Assembly: GCF_014196765.1 (NCBI RefSeq)
Contig: NZ_JACIEE010000008.1
Span: 186,001-250,000 of the forward strand
Direction of reading: 5' to 3'
Origin: Mycoplana azooxidifex
GTDB lineage: Bacteria; Pseudomonadota; Alphaproteobacteria; Rhizobiales; Rhizobiaceae
DNA: 64,000 bases
Position numbers and translations under genes: made by a program. Every line of letters begins with the position of its first letter. The first letter of the stretch is position 1. The notes under the pieces are model-generated. The model was not told the DNA's origin and did no database searches. It saw only the letters and a program-made list of their open reading frames with translations. Of this stretch, positions 17,269 through 27,069 are shown one piece after another.

Positions 17269-18312
17269 TCAGATCGGAGCCGGATATTGCCTGTGAATCC
17301 GGCCGATGCCGGCCAGCACGTCGTCGGACAGCGTAACGTTTGCCGCGGCGATGTCGGTCTTCAACTGCTCCATCGTGGTCGCGCCGATGATGACGGAGGC
17401 CATGAAGGGGCGGGTCAGGCAGAAGGCGAGCGCAAGCTGCGAGAGGTCCAGCCCGTGCTCGCGCGCCAGCGCCGCATAGGCCGCGACCGCCGGCTCCTGC
17501 AGCGGCTGGTAGCGGCCGCCGAGGTCGCCGTTGATGGTCAGCCGTGATCCGTCCGGACGCGCGCTGCCGAGATACTTGCCCGTCAGCAGGCCGGCGGCCA
17601 GCGGCGAATAGGCCAGCAACCCGACGTCTTCGTGGTGGGCAAGCTCGGCGAGGTCGAGGTCGAAGCTGCGGTAGAGCAGGTTGTACTCGTTCTGGATCGA
17701 GGCCATGCGCGGCAGGCCGAGCTTTTCGGAGAGCTTCAGGAACTGCATCGTTCCCCAGGCGGTCTCGTTGGAGAGCCCGACGGCGCGGATCTTGCCCGCC
17801 TTGTGCAGTTCGCCGAGCGTCTCCAGGATCTCCACCAGCTCCTCTGCCGCCCGGGCGCGGTCCTGCCGCGACGGGTCGTAGGTCCAGGAATTGCGGAAAT
17901 GGTAGTGGCCGCGGTTCGGCCAGTGCAACTGGTAGAGGTCGAGATAGTCGGTGCGCAGCCGCTGCAGGCTGCCCTCGATCGCCTCGAGGATGCCGGCGCG
18001 CGTCGTTGGCCGGCCGCCGCGGATATAGGAGCGCCCGGGACCCGCGACCTTGGAGGCGAGCACCACCTTGTCGCGGTTTCCGCGCGCAGCAAGCCAGGAC
18101 CCGATGAAGCGCTCCGTGTCGCCGAAGGTCTCCGGCGAAACCGGCGTGGTCGGATAGAGTTCGGCGGTGTCGATGAAGTTAACGCCGGTGTCGAGGGCAT
18201 AGTCGAGCTGAAGATGCGCCTCGGCTTCGCTGTTCTGTGAGCCCCAGGTCATGGTGCCGAGGCAGATTTCGGAGACCTTGATGCCGGTCCTGCCGAGAAG
18301 ATTATATTTCAT
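17269..18312 (-). CDS. Aldo/keto reductase, Tas-like
   Basis: A 347-residue NADP(H)-dependent aldo/keto reductase close to E. coli Tas. The catalytic tetrad is complete: Asp48 and Tyr53 (FIDTAELYP), Lys88 (VLASKVAG) and His130 (DLYQLHWP). NADP-binding residues are expected in the C-terminal LLAYSPLAAGLLTGKY and SVIIGATTMEQL segments. The start at MKYNLLGRTGIKV is the family N terminus; an upstream in-frame extension is not AKR-like. The substrate is unknown; the family reduces aldehydes and ketones. It converges with the peroxidase gene. Confidence 0.92.
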   Translation of the reverse strand: MKYNLLGRTGIKVSEICLGTMTWGSQNSEAEAHLQLDYALDTGVNFIDTAELYPTTPVSPETFGDTERFIGSWLAARGNRDKVVLASKVAGPGRSYIRGGRPTTRAGILEAIEGSLQRLRTDYLDLYQLHWPNRGHYHFRNSWTYDPSRQDRARAAEELVEILETLGELHKAGKIRAVGLSNETAWGTMQFLKLSEKLGLPRMASIQNEYNLLYRSFDLDLAELAHHEDVGLLAYSPLAAGLLTGKYLGSARPDGSRLTINGDLGGRYQPLQEPAVAAYAALAREHGLDLSQLALAFCLTRPFMASVIIGATTMEQLKTDIAAANVTLSDDVLAGIGRIHRQYPAPI

Positions 18313-18575
18313 GAGCGGAATTTCTGTGCGTGGGCCACGCGCCCTTGGGTGGCGCGGCGAATTGGAAGGAATGCGCGCCTGTGCCGCCGACGCGAAAAGC
18401 CGGCGGCACGGATCTGCGCCGCGGCAGAAGGTAGACGCTGGGCGGGCAAATTCAAGCCGGTGCCGAGACGATCGCTGATTGTGCCCAACCGCGCCTGACC
18501 GCGAGACCCATCGCGAGCCTATAGAATGCGGCGCTAGTTTTCGGACTGCGGCTTCTGAGGTTGCGGCTCTTGGAA

Positions 18576-20048
18576 CTACAGATTTTGGGGCTTCGGCTTT
18601 ATAAATTCCTGAAACGCCGGATCGTCCTTGAACACTTCGAGGTCGTTCTCGGTCGGGTTCGAGCCCTCTGCAGCCGGATTGAAGATCTTGCGCAAAGTGA
18701 TCCGCGTACGGTTCTCGGGATCCGGCGCGAGTTCTGTGACACGCCGGACGGCCTCGAGCGCCGCGGTTCTGGCGACTTCGCTCTCCGGACCATCTTTCAG
18801 ATTGGCGTATTTCTGCCCGTTCGCGGCTGCGATCCAAAGCTGGACCTGCGGATCCTCCATCGAGGCCGGAAAGTTCCGCTTCAGCTGCTCGGCTGCCGAA
18901 AGCGCCGTCGTATAGCCGGTGGGGGCGGGGACATAGAGAGCCGTCAGCAGGGTATCCTTGAGCACCGCGGCATTGTCTGAGAATTTTTCCGTGGCATCGT
19001 TGAGGACCTTGGCGGCCTGTTCGTTCTCGCCGCGCCTTTGCCTGACCGATGCCAGGGCAAGGTAGAGCTTGGGATTTTCGGCGTCGAGCGTGAGGGCGGC
19101 CTGAAATGCTCTCTCCGCTTCCGCAGCATTGCCGATCCGTTCCTGCGCCGCACCCCAGGCCGTCAGTTCGCCGACCGTCCGCAATTCGGTGAACGGAACC
19201 TTGGCGACCTGCCGGTCCAGGTCCGTCGGCTGGCCGGGATCCGGCGATTCGCGGGTAATTCTCACCTTGTCGAGGAGGGCATCCTTCTCGACGGTGTGGA
19301 CGGTGTAGGCCAGTGCCTTGTGAGCCGGTGAAAGATTGCGCTCGAAGTGGTCCGCCGAGGCCAGGAGGATGGTCAGCCGGGTACGCGTCTCCAGGTAGAA
19401 GAAGAGGAAGCCTGCGACCAGGCCGCTCAACACGATGGCGGCGAACATCGCGCTGGCTCCGGCCGTGTTGTCCATCGCGTAGCTTGCGAAGTGTGATTGC
19501 GCGCCAACGAAGGCGTCATAGATGTTGTGCGCCTGGGTCAGGCCGAGGCCCACGATGATCTTGGTCAGCCAGTCGGATATGTCCTCCAGGTTGGTGTTGC
19601 CTGCAAACCGGGAGATCTGTCCCGTCTCGGCCGGAAGCCCGGCCAGCTTCTCGTTGACGGAAGGCGGGGAGGGGGAAACCGGCTCGACCTGCGGCGCCCG
19701 CTGCAGCAATCGGGGAATGCCGAACAGGAAGCCGAGAAAGCCTCCGACTGCTACGGCGGCCGTCAGTACCGCCAGATAGCTCCCCGCGCCGAGCAGGAGC
19801 CCGCGCGTTGCATCAAGGGCGGGCGCGAACTGACCGCCGAACTTTACTTGCTGGGCGGCGAGCGGGGCGATCAGGGCTACCGAGACCGAATAGAGAAAGA
19901 TGACTGCGGCGCAAAACAGGAGAAAGCGGAACGTCAGCACCTCCACCTGGCGCAGATTGTCCTTCATGATGCCTTCGTGAGAGGTTCCTGCCGGTGCGGC
20001 CATGGAACCGGAAGGCGACGGTACTGCGGATCGCGGCGGAACAGGCAT
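18576..20048 (-). CDS. Membrane protein with FLFGIPR motif and TPR-like C-terminal domain
   Basis: A 490-residue protein of unknown function. There are two membrane helices at about 38-65 and 84-111, ending in the motif GFLFGIPRLLQ, then a segment NTNLEDISDWLTKIIVGLGL (150-170) and a third helix at about 200-219. Residues about 290-400 look like tetratricopeptide-type helical repeats (GNAAEAERAFQAALTLDAEN, RGENEQAAKVLNDA), so the cytoplasmic part probably binds a partner. The start at MPVPPRSAV has a strong GGAGGGAG site 5 bases upstream; MEGAN five codons earlier is the alternative. It diverges from fabD across 139 bp, and lies among accessory genes. Confidence 0.8.
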   Translation of the reverse strand: MPVPPRSAVPSPSGSMAAPAGTSHEGIMKDNLRQVEVLTFRFLLFCAAVIFLYSVSVALIAPLAAQQVKFGGQFAPALDATRGLLLGAGSYLAVLTAAVAVGGFLGFLFGIPRLLQRAPQVEPVSPSPPSVNEKLAGLPAETGQISRFAGNTNLEDISDWLTKIIVGLGLTQAHNIYDAFVGAQSHFASYAMDNTAGASAMFAAIVLSGLVAGFLFFYLETRTRLTILLASADHFERNLSPAHKALAYTVHTVEKDALLDKVRITRESPDPGQPTDLDRQVAKVPFTELRTVGELTAWGAAQERIGNAAEAERAFQAALTLDAENPKLYLALASVRQRRGENEQAAKVLNDATEKFSDNAAVLKDTLLTALYVPAPTGYTTALSAAEQLKRNFPASMEDPQVQLWIAAANGQKYANLKDGPESEVARTAALEAVRRVTELAPDPENRTRITLRKIFNPAAEGSNPTENDLEVFKDDPAFQEFIKPKPQNL

Positions 20049-20187
20049 GTTGGCTCCCTCCATCTGCAATCTATAATTACAGAATGGTAATATACACGCA
20101 ATAGGGGTGACTCTTGGCGCGTGCGCAAATCTTGACTCGATGCGGCATTCCGTGAATGGAGGGGAAAACAACGACGGGAGAAGCCCA

Positions 20188-21132
20188 ATGACCATTGCTT
20201 TCACCTTCCCTGGCCAGGGCAGCCAGGCTGTCGGCATGGGCAAGGAACTGGCGGAGACCTATACGGAAGCAGCCGCCGTCTTCGCCGAGGTGGACGACGC
20301 CCTCGGGGAGAAGCTGTCTGCTACCATCTTCGAAGGGCCGGAGGCCGAACTCACGCTGACGGCAAACGCCCAGCCGGCGCTGATGGCCGTCTCGATGGCG
20401 ATCGTCCGCGTGCTGGAGGCCCGCGGCCTGATCCTGCGCGACACGGTCTCCTACGTCGCCGGCCATTCGCTCGGCGAGTATTCCGCCCTCTGTGCCGCCG
20501 GCTCCTTCACCATTGCCGATACCGCTCGCCTGCTGCGCATCCGCGGCAACGCCATGCAGGCGGCCGTCCCGGTCGGCGAGGGCGCCATGGCCGCCATCAT
20601 CGGCCTCGAGCATGACGAGGTGCAGGCGATCTGCGACGCCTCGCTGGTGCACGGCTCCTGCCAGATCGCCAACGACAATGGCGGCGGCCAGCTGGTGATT
20701 TCCGGCGCCAGGCCGGCCGTCGAGCTGGCGGCGCGCACCGCCACCGAGAAGGGCGCCAAGCGCGCGCTGATGCTGCCGGTCTCGGCGCCCTTCCATTCGG
20801 CCCTGATGGCGCCGGCTGCAGAAGCGATGCGCGAGGCCCTGGCGGCCGTGTCCATCCGCGAGCCGGTCGTGCCGGTCGTCGCCAACGTGTCCGTCCAGCC
20901 CGTCACCGATCCCCAGGAAATCGGCCGGCTGCTCGTCGAGCAGGTCACCGGCCAGGTGCGCTGGCGCGAGACGGTCGAATGGTTTGCCGGCAACGACGTG
21001 ACCTCGCTTTACGAGATCGGCTCTGGCAAGGTGCTGACGGGGCTTGCGCGTCGCATCGACAAATCCGTCACCGGCTACGCCGTCAACACGGCGACCGACA
21101 TCGAGAACCTGCTGCAGACGCTCTGCGGCTGA
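20188..21132 (+). CDS. fabD: Malonyl-CoA:ACP transacylase
   Basis: Loads malonate onto acyl carrier protein for fatty-acid elongation. The 314-residue protein has the oxyanion motif FPGQGSQ at residues 7-13, the nucleophile Ser94 in GHSLGEYSAL and catalytic His203 in SAPFHSALM. The start at MTIAFTFPGQ follows GGGAG by 7 nt; the frame extends upstream but those residues are not FabD-like. It is the first gene of fabD-fabG-acpP-fabF-mltG-yicC-gmk, all rightward. Confidence 0.97.
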   Translation: MTIAFTFPGQGSQAVGMGKELAETYTEAAAVFAEVDDALGEKLSATIFEGPEAELTLTANAQPALMAVSMAIVRVLEARGLILRDTVSYVAGHSLGEYSALCAAGSFTIADTARLLRIRGNAMQAAVPVGEGAMAAIIGLEHDEVQAICDASLVHGSCQIANDNGGGQLVISGARPAVELAARTATEKGAKRALMLPVSAPFHSALMAPAAEAMREALAAVSIREPVVPVVANVSVQPVTDPQEIGRLLVEQVTGQVRWRETVEWFAGNDVTSLYEIGSGKVLTGLARRIDKSVTGYAVNTATDIENLLQTLCG

Positions 21133-21186
21133 CACCCCGGGACAGCGGGCCCACGGGTCCCGCGCCAAGGAAAACGGACGACAACC

Positions 21187-21924
21187 ATGTTTGATCTTTC
21201 TGGCCGCAAGGCACTGGTAACCGGCGCATCCGGCGGTATCGGCGAGGAAATCGCCAGGTCGCTGCATGCGCAGGGCGCGATCGTCGGCCTGCACGGCACG
21301 CGCGTCGAGAAACTCGAGGCCCTGGCGAACGAGCTCGGCGAGCGGGTGCATGTCTTCCCCGCCAATCTCGCCGACCGCGCCGAGGTCAAGGCGCTGGGCG
21401 AGAAGGCGGAAGCCGAGCTCGGCGGCGTGGATATCCTCGTCAACAACGCCGGCATCACCAAGGACGGCCTGTTCGTGCGCATGAGCGACGAGGACTGGGA
21501 CGCCGTGCTGGAGGTGAACCTCACCTCCGTCTTCCGCCTGACGCGGGAACTGACCCATCCGATGATGCGCCGCCGCTATGGCCGCATCATCAACATCACC
21601 TCCATCGTCGGCGTCACCGGCAATCCGGGCCAGGCGAACTATTGCGCCTCCAAGGCGGGCATGATCGGCTTTTCCAAGTCGCTCGCCCAGGAGATCGCCA
21701 CCCGCAACGTCACCGTCAACTGCGTGGCGCCCGGTTTCATCGAGAGCGCCATGACCGGCAAGCTCAACGACAAGCAGAAGGAAGCGATCATGGGGGCCAT
21801 CCCGATGAAGCGCATGGGCACCGGCGCGGAGGTCTCCTCGGCCGTCGTCTACCTCGCATCGTCGGAAGCAGCGTACATGACCGGCCAGACCCTGCACGTC
21901 AACGGCGGCATGGCGATGATCTGA
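21187..21924 (+). CDS. fabG: 3-oxoacyl-ACP reductase
   Basis: NADPH-dependent reduction of beta-ketoacyl-ACP in fatty-acid elongation. The 245-residue short-chain dehydrogenase has the cofactor loop TGASGGIG (12-19), NNAG at 86-89 and the catalytic Ser139, Tyr152 and Lys156 (YCASK). The C terminus LHVNGGMAMI is typical of FabG. It lies 54 bp after fabD and before acpP. Confidence 0.96.
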   Translation: MFDLSGRKALVTGASGGIGEEIARSLHAQGAIVGLHGTRVEKLEALANELGERVHVFPANLADRAEVKALGEKAEAELGGVDILVNNAGITKDGLFVRMSDEDWDAVLEVNLTSVFRLTRELTHPMMRRRYGRIINITSIVGVTGNPGQANYCASKAGMIGFSKSLAQEIATRNVTVNCVAPGFIESAMTGKLNDKQKEAIMGAIPMKRMGTGAEVSSAVVYLASSEAAYMTGQTLHVNGGMAMI

Positions 21925-22155
21925 CGCGGTGGCGAAAAGACCGGGTTGTCGCGCGAAAATAGCATGTTGACCGCGCCTTGCCCGGCGATTTTCGGACTTT
22001 GCGGCAGACTTAAACCGTGTTAATCGGCCATGACTGTCAGCAGTCGACCGGACAATGCAGGCTTTGTGCGGCGCTCGTCAATGGCGCCCGGGCGCATCTA
22101 CGGTTGAAAAGAATTGCCCGGTATGGCTCTTGCAGCCGGGCTTGGTTGAGTGCCC

Positions 22156-22174
22156 CGATGCCGTGAAGGCATCG
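22156..22174 (+). promoter_or_regulatory. Leader hairpin just upstream of acpP
   Basis: A perfect 7-bp stem, CGATGCC with GGCATCG, around a 5-nt loop, followed by ATAAAAAA. It ends 28 bp before the acpP start in the 278-bp fabG-acpP gap. It could insulate or stabilise the very abundant acpP mRNA. The stretch of A rather than T argues against a terminator on this strand. Confidence 0.35.
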
Positions 22175-22202
22175 ATAAAAAACAAAGGTCGAGGAATCCG
22201 AC

Positions 22203-22439
22203 ATGAGCGATATCGCAGAACGCGTAAAGAAAATTGTGATCGATCATCTGGGCGTTGACGCCGATAAGGTCAGCGAAGGCGCAAGCTTCATCGATGACCT
22301 CGGCGCGGACTCGCTCGACACCGTCGAACTGGTCATGGCCTTTGAAGAGGAATTCGGCGTCGAAATCCCGGACGATGCCGCAGACTCGATCCTGACGGTC
22401 GGCGACGCCGTCAAGTTTATCGAGAAGGCCCAGGCCTGA
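22203..22439 (+). CDS. acpP: Acyl carrier protein
   Basis: A 78-residue acidic ACP that carries acyl chains on a phosphopantetheine arm. The attachment site is Ser37 in [18 protein letters not shown]. The length and composition match AcpP of Rhizobiales. The 278-bp gap upstream suggests its own promoter, as usual for this highly expressed gene. Confidence 0.98.
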   Translation: MSDIAERVKKIVIDHLGVDADKVSEGASFIDDLGADSLDTVELVMAFEEEFGVEIPDDAADSILTVGDAVKFIEKAQA

Positions 22440-22545
22440 TTGCATTTTTCGACGGGCCCGAACAGGGCCCGTCGCGACCCCGCTTGCGGTATGCACCCGT
22501 GCGCGCCGCCTCGGTCCAGGAAATGACATAGGGTGGTCATAGACG

Positions 22546-23805
22546 ATGAGACGTGTCGTTATCACAGGTACCGGCATGGTATCTCCCTTGGGCTGTGGTA
22601 CCGAAATAACCTGGTCACGCCTTCTCGATGGCCAGAGCGGTGCGCGCCAGGTATCCGGTTTCGAATTCGAGGATCTTCCCGCCCGGATCGCGTGCTACAT
22701 CCCGACCGGCGACGGAACCGGCGGCACCTACAACGCTGACCGATGGATGGAACCGAAGGAACAGCGCAAGGTCGATCCCTTCATCATCTATGCGATGGCT
22801 GCATCCGAGATGGCGCTCGATGATGCCGGATGGCATCCGAAGACCGACGAGGACCAGATCGCCACCGGCGTCATGATCGGCTCGGGCATCGGTGGCCTCG
22901 AAGGCATCGTCGAGGCAGGCCTCATCCTGCGCGACAAGGGCCCGCGCCGCGTCTCGCCCTTCTTCATTCCCGGCCGCCTGATCAACCTCGCCTCCGGCCA
23001 GGTCTCGATCCGCCACAAGCTGCGCGGCCCCAACCATTCCGTCGTCACCGCCTGCTCGACAGGCGCGCATGCCATCGGCGACGCCAGCCGGCTGATCGCG
23101 CTGGGCGATGCCGACGTGATGGTTGCCGGCGGCACCGAATCGCCGATCTCGCGCATGGCGCTTGCCGGCTTCGCCGCCTGCAAGGCGCTGTCGACCCGGT
23201 ACAACGACGAGCCGACCAGGGCGTCGCGCCCCTATGACCGCGACCGCGACGGCTTCGTCATGGGCGAGGGCGCCGGCATCGTCGTCCTCGAGGAACTCGA
23301 ACACGCCAAGGCCCGTGGCGCCAAGATCTATGCCGAGGTGGTCGGCTATGGCCTGTCGGGCGATGCCTATCACATCACCGCGCCTTCCGAAGACGGCGAC
23401 GGGGCCTATCGCTGCATGCAGATGGCGCTGAAGCGCGCGGGCCTGTCGGCGGGCGACATCGACTACGTCAACGCCCACGGCACCTCCACCATGGCCGACA
23501 CGATCGAACTCGGCGCAGTCGAGCGGGTGGTCGGCAACCATGCGGCCAATATCTCGATGTCGTCGACCAAGTCGGCGATCGGGCATCTTCTCGGTGCTGC
23601 CGGCGCCGTCGAGGCGATCTTCTGCGCACTCGCCATCCGCGACAACATCGCACCGCCGACGCTCAACCTCGACAATCCGGAGGTCGATACGGCCATCGAC
23701 CTCGTGCCGCACAAGGCACGCAGTCGCGAGATCAACGTGGCGCTCTCCAATTCCTTCGGCTTCGGCGGCACCAATGCTTCGCTGGTCCTGCGCCGCTATG
23801 CCTGA
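22546..23805 (+). CDS. fabF: Beta-ketoacyl-ACP synthase II
   Basis: Condenses malonyl-ACP with acyl-ACP. The 419-residue thiolase-fold enzyme has the Cys-His-His triad: Cys170 (TACSTGAHA), His311 (NAHGTST) and His347 (SAIGHLLGAAG). The C-terminal NSFGFGGTNASLV is the KAS signature. It lies 106 bp after acpP in the same direction. The length is the usual one. Confidence 0.97.
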   Translation: MRRVVITGTGMVSPLGCGTEITWSRLLDGQSGARQVSGFEFEDLPARIACYIPTGDGTGGTYNADRWMEPKEQRKVDPFIIYAMAASEMALDDAGWHPKTDEDQIATGVMIGSGIGGLEGIVEAGLILRDKGPRRVSPFFIPGRLINLASGQVSIRHKLRGPNHSVVTACSTGAHAIGDASRLIALGDADVMVAGGTESPISRMALAGFAACKALSTRYNDEPTRASRPYDRDRDGFVMGEGAGIVVLEELEHAKARGAKIYAEVVGYGLSGDAYHITAPSEDGDGAYRCMQMALKRAGLSAGDIDYVNAHGTSTMADTIELGAVERVVGNHAANISMSSTKSAIGHLLGAAGAVEAIFCALAIRDNIAPPTLNLDNPEVDTAIDLVPHKARSREINVALSNSFGFGGTNASLVLRRYA

Positions 23806-24122
23806 TCCGTCTCCACGTCGCGGCGAATAGGCCGCGGCGTTGGGCCGTTCGGTCATAGGATGCCGGGCGAATTCCGGTGCGGGCGATGCATTCGCCTCGC
23901 CGGCAGCACCACCACCGACGACTGCGGATCCCGCCTGCCGGGTGGGTTCCGTTCCTGTTTTTGCCGTATTGGTCTGCCCTATTGCATCACGCGTTCGTGT
24001 GGGGTCATCGGGACGCTGATAAAATAAAGATCTGCGCATGATTCTTCCCCGCCCGAATGTCGCGGGGTGCGCGCGGGCAGGGAGAAACGGACCAACATGG
24101 CCAGATCATTCGAGGAGTGTTC
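23806..24122. other. Intergenic region between fabF and mltG
   Basis: 317 bp with no supported gene, hairpin terminator or repeat. A new promoter for mltG-yicC-gmk could lie here, but no clear sigma-70 boxes were found. Confidence 0.5.
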
Positions 24123-25307
24123 GTGAGCGACAACAACGATTCCAGCGACATGTCCTTCGGTCGCGGCGACAGTGCCAACAAGGGTCCGATCATCCCGAAG
24201 TCCGCGAACGAGGTGCTGCGTCCGGAGCAGGTCCCGCACCCGCCGCGCCGCTCGCGCAAGGCGCGCAGCCAGCTGATCATCTTCCTGAATTTCCTCATGA
24301 CCGTCGTCGTGCTGGTCACGGTGGCGGCGGCCGGAATTTTCTACTACGCGCTCGACACCTACGAGAGGCCCGGTCCGCTGGAGACCAACACCAATTTCAT
24401 CGTTCGCAGCGGCGCCGGCCTCAACGAGATCGCAGCCAGTCTCGAGCGCAACAATGTCATCTCCGACAGCCGCGTCTTCCGCGGCATGAGCCGCATCTAT
24501 CTGCAGGACGAGGTGCTGAAGGCCGGCGAATACGAGATCCGCGCCAACGCCTCGATGCACGACGTCCTGGAACTGCTGAAGTCGGGCAAGTCCATCCTCT
24601 ACAGCGTCTCGGTTCCCGAGGGCCTGACCGTCAAGCAGGTGTTCCAACGTCTTTCCGACGATCCGGTGCTGGAGGGAGACCTTCCCGCCGAGCTTCCGGC
24701 CGAGGGCTCGCTGATGCCCGATACCTACAAGTTCTCCCGCGGCACCAAGCGCGCCGACATCCTCCAGCAGATGCTGGGCGCCCAGAAGGCGCTGGTGACG
24801 CAGATCTGGGAGCGGCGCGACGACGGTCTGCCGATCGCAACCGAGGCCGAACTGATGACGCTCGCCTCGATCGTCGAGAAGGAGACGGGCAGGGCTGACG
24901 AGCGCCCGCGCGTCGCTTCGGTGTTCATCAACCGTCTCGAGAAGAACATGCGCCTGCAGTCCGACCCGACGATCATCTACGGGATCTTCGGCGGCGACGG
25001 AAAGCCGGCCGACCGGTCGATCCTGCAATCCGACATCGAAAAGCAGACGCCCTACAACACCTACGTCATCAGGGGCCTGCCGCCGACGCCGATCGCAAAT
25101 CCGGGCCGCGCAGCACTCGAGGCGGTGGCCAACCCGTCAAGGACCAAGGACCTCTACTTCGTCGCCGACGGCACCGGCGGCCACGCCTTTGCCGAAACGC
25201 TCGACGACCACAACGCCAACGTCCGCCGGTGGCGCAAGCTGGAGGCCGAGAAGGCTGCCGAAGCAGCCAAGGAAGCGCCGGACGCCGGGCAGACGACCAA
25301 TCAGTGA
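24123..25307 (+). CDS. mltG: Endolytic murein transglycosylase MltG
   Basis: YceG-family lytic transglycosylase that cuts nascent glycan strands at the inner membrane. The 394-residue protein has a cytoplasmic, basic N terminus, one membrane helix at about residues 58-82 and a periplasmic YceG domain with the catalytic glutamate in LASIVEKETG, followed by RLQSDPTIIYG and YNTYVIRGLPPTPI. GTG at 24123 is chosen because GAGGAG lies 5-6 bases upstream; an upstream ATG at 24057 lacks a site. Its place between fabF and yicC/gmk is conserved in alphaproteobacteria. Confidence 0.94.
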   Translation: MSDNNDSSDMSFGRGDSANKGPIIPKSANEVLRPEQVPHPPRRSRKARSQLIIFLNFLMTVVVLVTVAAAGIFYYALDTYERPGPLETNTNFIVRSGAGLNEIAASLERNNVISDSRVFRGMSRIYLQDEVLKAGEYEIRANASMHDVLELLKSGKSILYSVSVPEGLTVKQVFQRLSDDPVLEGDLPAELPAEGSLMPDTYKFSRGTKRADILQQMLGAQKALVTQIWERRDDGLPIATEAELMTLASIVEKETGRADERPRVASVFINRLEKNMRLQSDPTIIYGIFGGDGKPADRSILQSDIEKQTPYNTYVIRGLPPTPIANPGRAALEAVANPSRTKDLYFVADGTGGHAFAETLDDHNANVRRWRKLEAEKAAEAAKEAPDAGQTTNQ

Positions 25308-25461
25308 CCGGATCGGGGGCGGCGCGTTCGCCCCCGTCCGCGTCATCCGCTGTGTGTTATCGACGCGACCCACGCTTTTCCTCCTGGAAAGAGCTATAAG
25401 AAAGGGAGCGCGCTGCGGCTGATTCCGCGAGGCGCCGCATCCAGCTCGAGCGGAGATCGCC

Positions 25462-26349
25462 ATGCCTTTGCAATCCATGACCGGGTTCGCGCGAAGCGAG
25501 GGAACGAGCGGCCGTTGTCGCTGGGCCTGGGAGCTGCGCTCGGTCAACGGCAAGGGGCTCGACCTGCGCATCCGCCTGCCGCAGGGCTTCGAGCATTTCG
25601 AACCGGCCGTACGGCAGAAGGCGGCGGCCGTCTTCACCCGCGGCAACATGCAGATCGGCCTTTCGGTCTCGATCGCCGAGCCCCAGGTGCAGCCGGTCGT
25701 CAACCAGGGGGCACTGTCGGCGATCCTGGCGCTGCGCGAGCAGCTTGCCGGCATCGTCGACCCGGCGCCGCTGCGGCTGGACACGCTGCTTTCGGTGCGC
25801 GGCGTGGTCGATTTCCGCGAAGCCGAGGAGAGCGAGGACGAGCGTGCGCGCCGCGACGCCGATATTTCCGGCGGCCTGAATGCCGCCATCGAGCGCCTGC
25901 TGGCCATGCGGCAGGGAGAGGGCGGGGCGCTGCAGCAGGTGCTTGCCGGCCAGGTCGACCGGATCGCCGAGCTTGCCGCCCTCATAGAGGCTGACGAGAG
26001 CCGCAGCGTCGAGGCGATCGCCGGGCGGGTTGCCCTGCAGGTGCAGATGCTGATGCAGGGCAACGGCGGGCTCGACCGCGACAGGCTCTACCAGGAGGCC
26101 GTGCTGCTCGCCACCAAGGCGGACCTGCGCGAGGAGATCGACCGGCTGGGCGCCCATGTCAGTGCGGCGGACGATCTGCTGGCCGCAGACCACCCGGTAG
26201 GGCGAAAGCTGGATTTTCTTGCACAGGAATTTAACCGGGAAGCGAATACCATCTGCTCCAAGTCCAACGCCGCCGCCGTCACGGCCGCGGGAATCGAACT
26301 CAAGGTCGTGATCGACCAGTTCCGCGAGCAGATACAGAATTTGGAGTAG
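25462..26349 (+). CDS. YicC-family endoribonuclease
   Basis: A 295-residue YicC protein. E. coli YicC has been described as an endoribonuclease acting on RyhB and related RNAs. The N-terminal signature LQSMTGFARSEG and ELRSVNGKGLDLRIRLP, and the C-terminal REEIDRLGAHV and KLDFLAQEFNREANTICSK, are diagnostic. It ends 3 bp before gmk, the usual pairing. Its RNA targets here are unknown. Confidence 0.93.
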   Translation: MPLQSMTGFARSEGTSGRCRWAWELRSVNGKGLDLRIRLPQGFEHFEPAVRQKAAAVFTRGNMQIGLSVSIAEPQVQPVVNQGALSAILALREQLAGIVDPAPLRLDTLLSVRGVVDFREAEESEDERARRDADISGGLNAAIERLLAMRQGEGGALQQVLAGQVDRIAELAALIEADESRSVEAIAGRVALQVQMLMQGNGGLDRDRLYQEAVLLATKADLREEIDRLGAHVSAADDLLAADHPVGRKLDFLAQEFNREANTICSKSNAAAVTAAGIELKVVIDQFREQIQNLE

Positions 26350-26352
26350 GCC

Positions 26353-27018
26353 ATGACCGCGCCGCAGAAGTCCCAACCGATCCAGATTGCCCGGCGCGGG
26401 CTGATGCTGGTGATTTCCTCGCCCTCGGGCGCCGGCAAGTCGACGATCGCGCGCAACCTGCTGGAAGGCGATAGCGGCATCGACCTGTCGATCAGCGTGA
26501 CCACGCGCCAGCGCCGCCCGAGCGAGATCGCCGACCGCCACTACCATTTCATCGACCGGGGCGAATTCGACATGCTGCGCGATTCCGACGCGCTGCTGGA
26601 ATGGGCTGAGGTGCACGGCAATTTCTACGGCACCCCGCGCAAGCCGGTCGAGGAGGCGATGGCGGCCGGCCGCGACATGCTGTTCGACATCGACTGGCAG
26701 GGCGCGCAGCAGTTGCAGGAGAAGATGGCGGCCGACGTGGTCTCGATCTTCATCCTGCCGCCGTCGATGACCGAGTTGCAGTCGCGCCTGCATCGCCGCG
26801 CCGAGGACAGCGAGGAGGTGATCGCGACGCGCCTGGCCAATTCGCGCGCCGAGATCGAGCACTGGCACGAATACGACTACGTGATCCTCAACGACGACCT
26901 GACGGCCGCCTTCGACGCCGTGCAGAGCATCGTCAAGGCCGAGCGCCTGCGCCGCGACCGCCGTCACGGCATGTTCGACTTCGTCTCCAGGCTTTTGACG
27001 GAGGAACCTGTGCAATGA
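26353..27018 (+). CDS. gmk: Guanylate kinase
   Basis: Phosphorylates GMP to GDP. The 221-residue enzyme has the P-loop [10 protein letters not shown] (22-31), the GMP-binding region [20 protein letters not shown] and the dispensed signature [12 protein letters not shown]. Length is typical. It is the last gene of the rightward fab-mltG cluster and converges with rsmA, 51 bp away. Confidence 0.97.
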   Translation: MTAPQKSQPIQIARRGLMLVISSPSGAGKSTIARNLLEGDSGIDLSISVTTRQRRPSEIADRHYHFIDRGEFDMLRDSDALLEWAEVHGNFYGTPRKPVEEAMAAGRDMLFDIDWQGAQQLQEKMAADVVSIFILPPSMTELQSRLHRRAEDSEEVIATRLANSRAEIEHWHEYDYVILNDDLTAAFDAVQSIVKAERLRRDRRHGMFDFVSRLLTEEPVQ

Positions 27019-27069
27019 CGCCCCGCCCCTGCGGCAGTGCTCGTCAGAACAGGCGCGGCGGGCCACCCG

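Noticed and set aside
22010-22030. CtrA-like site TTAA...TTAA upstream of acpP
   Set aside because: The spacing between the two TTAA boxes is 6 bp and not the 7 bp of the CtrA consensus, and the second box lacks the usual C.
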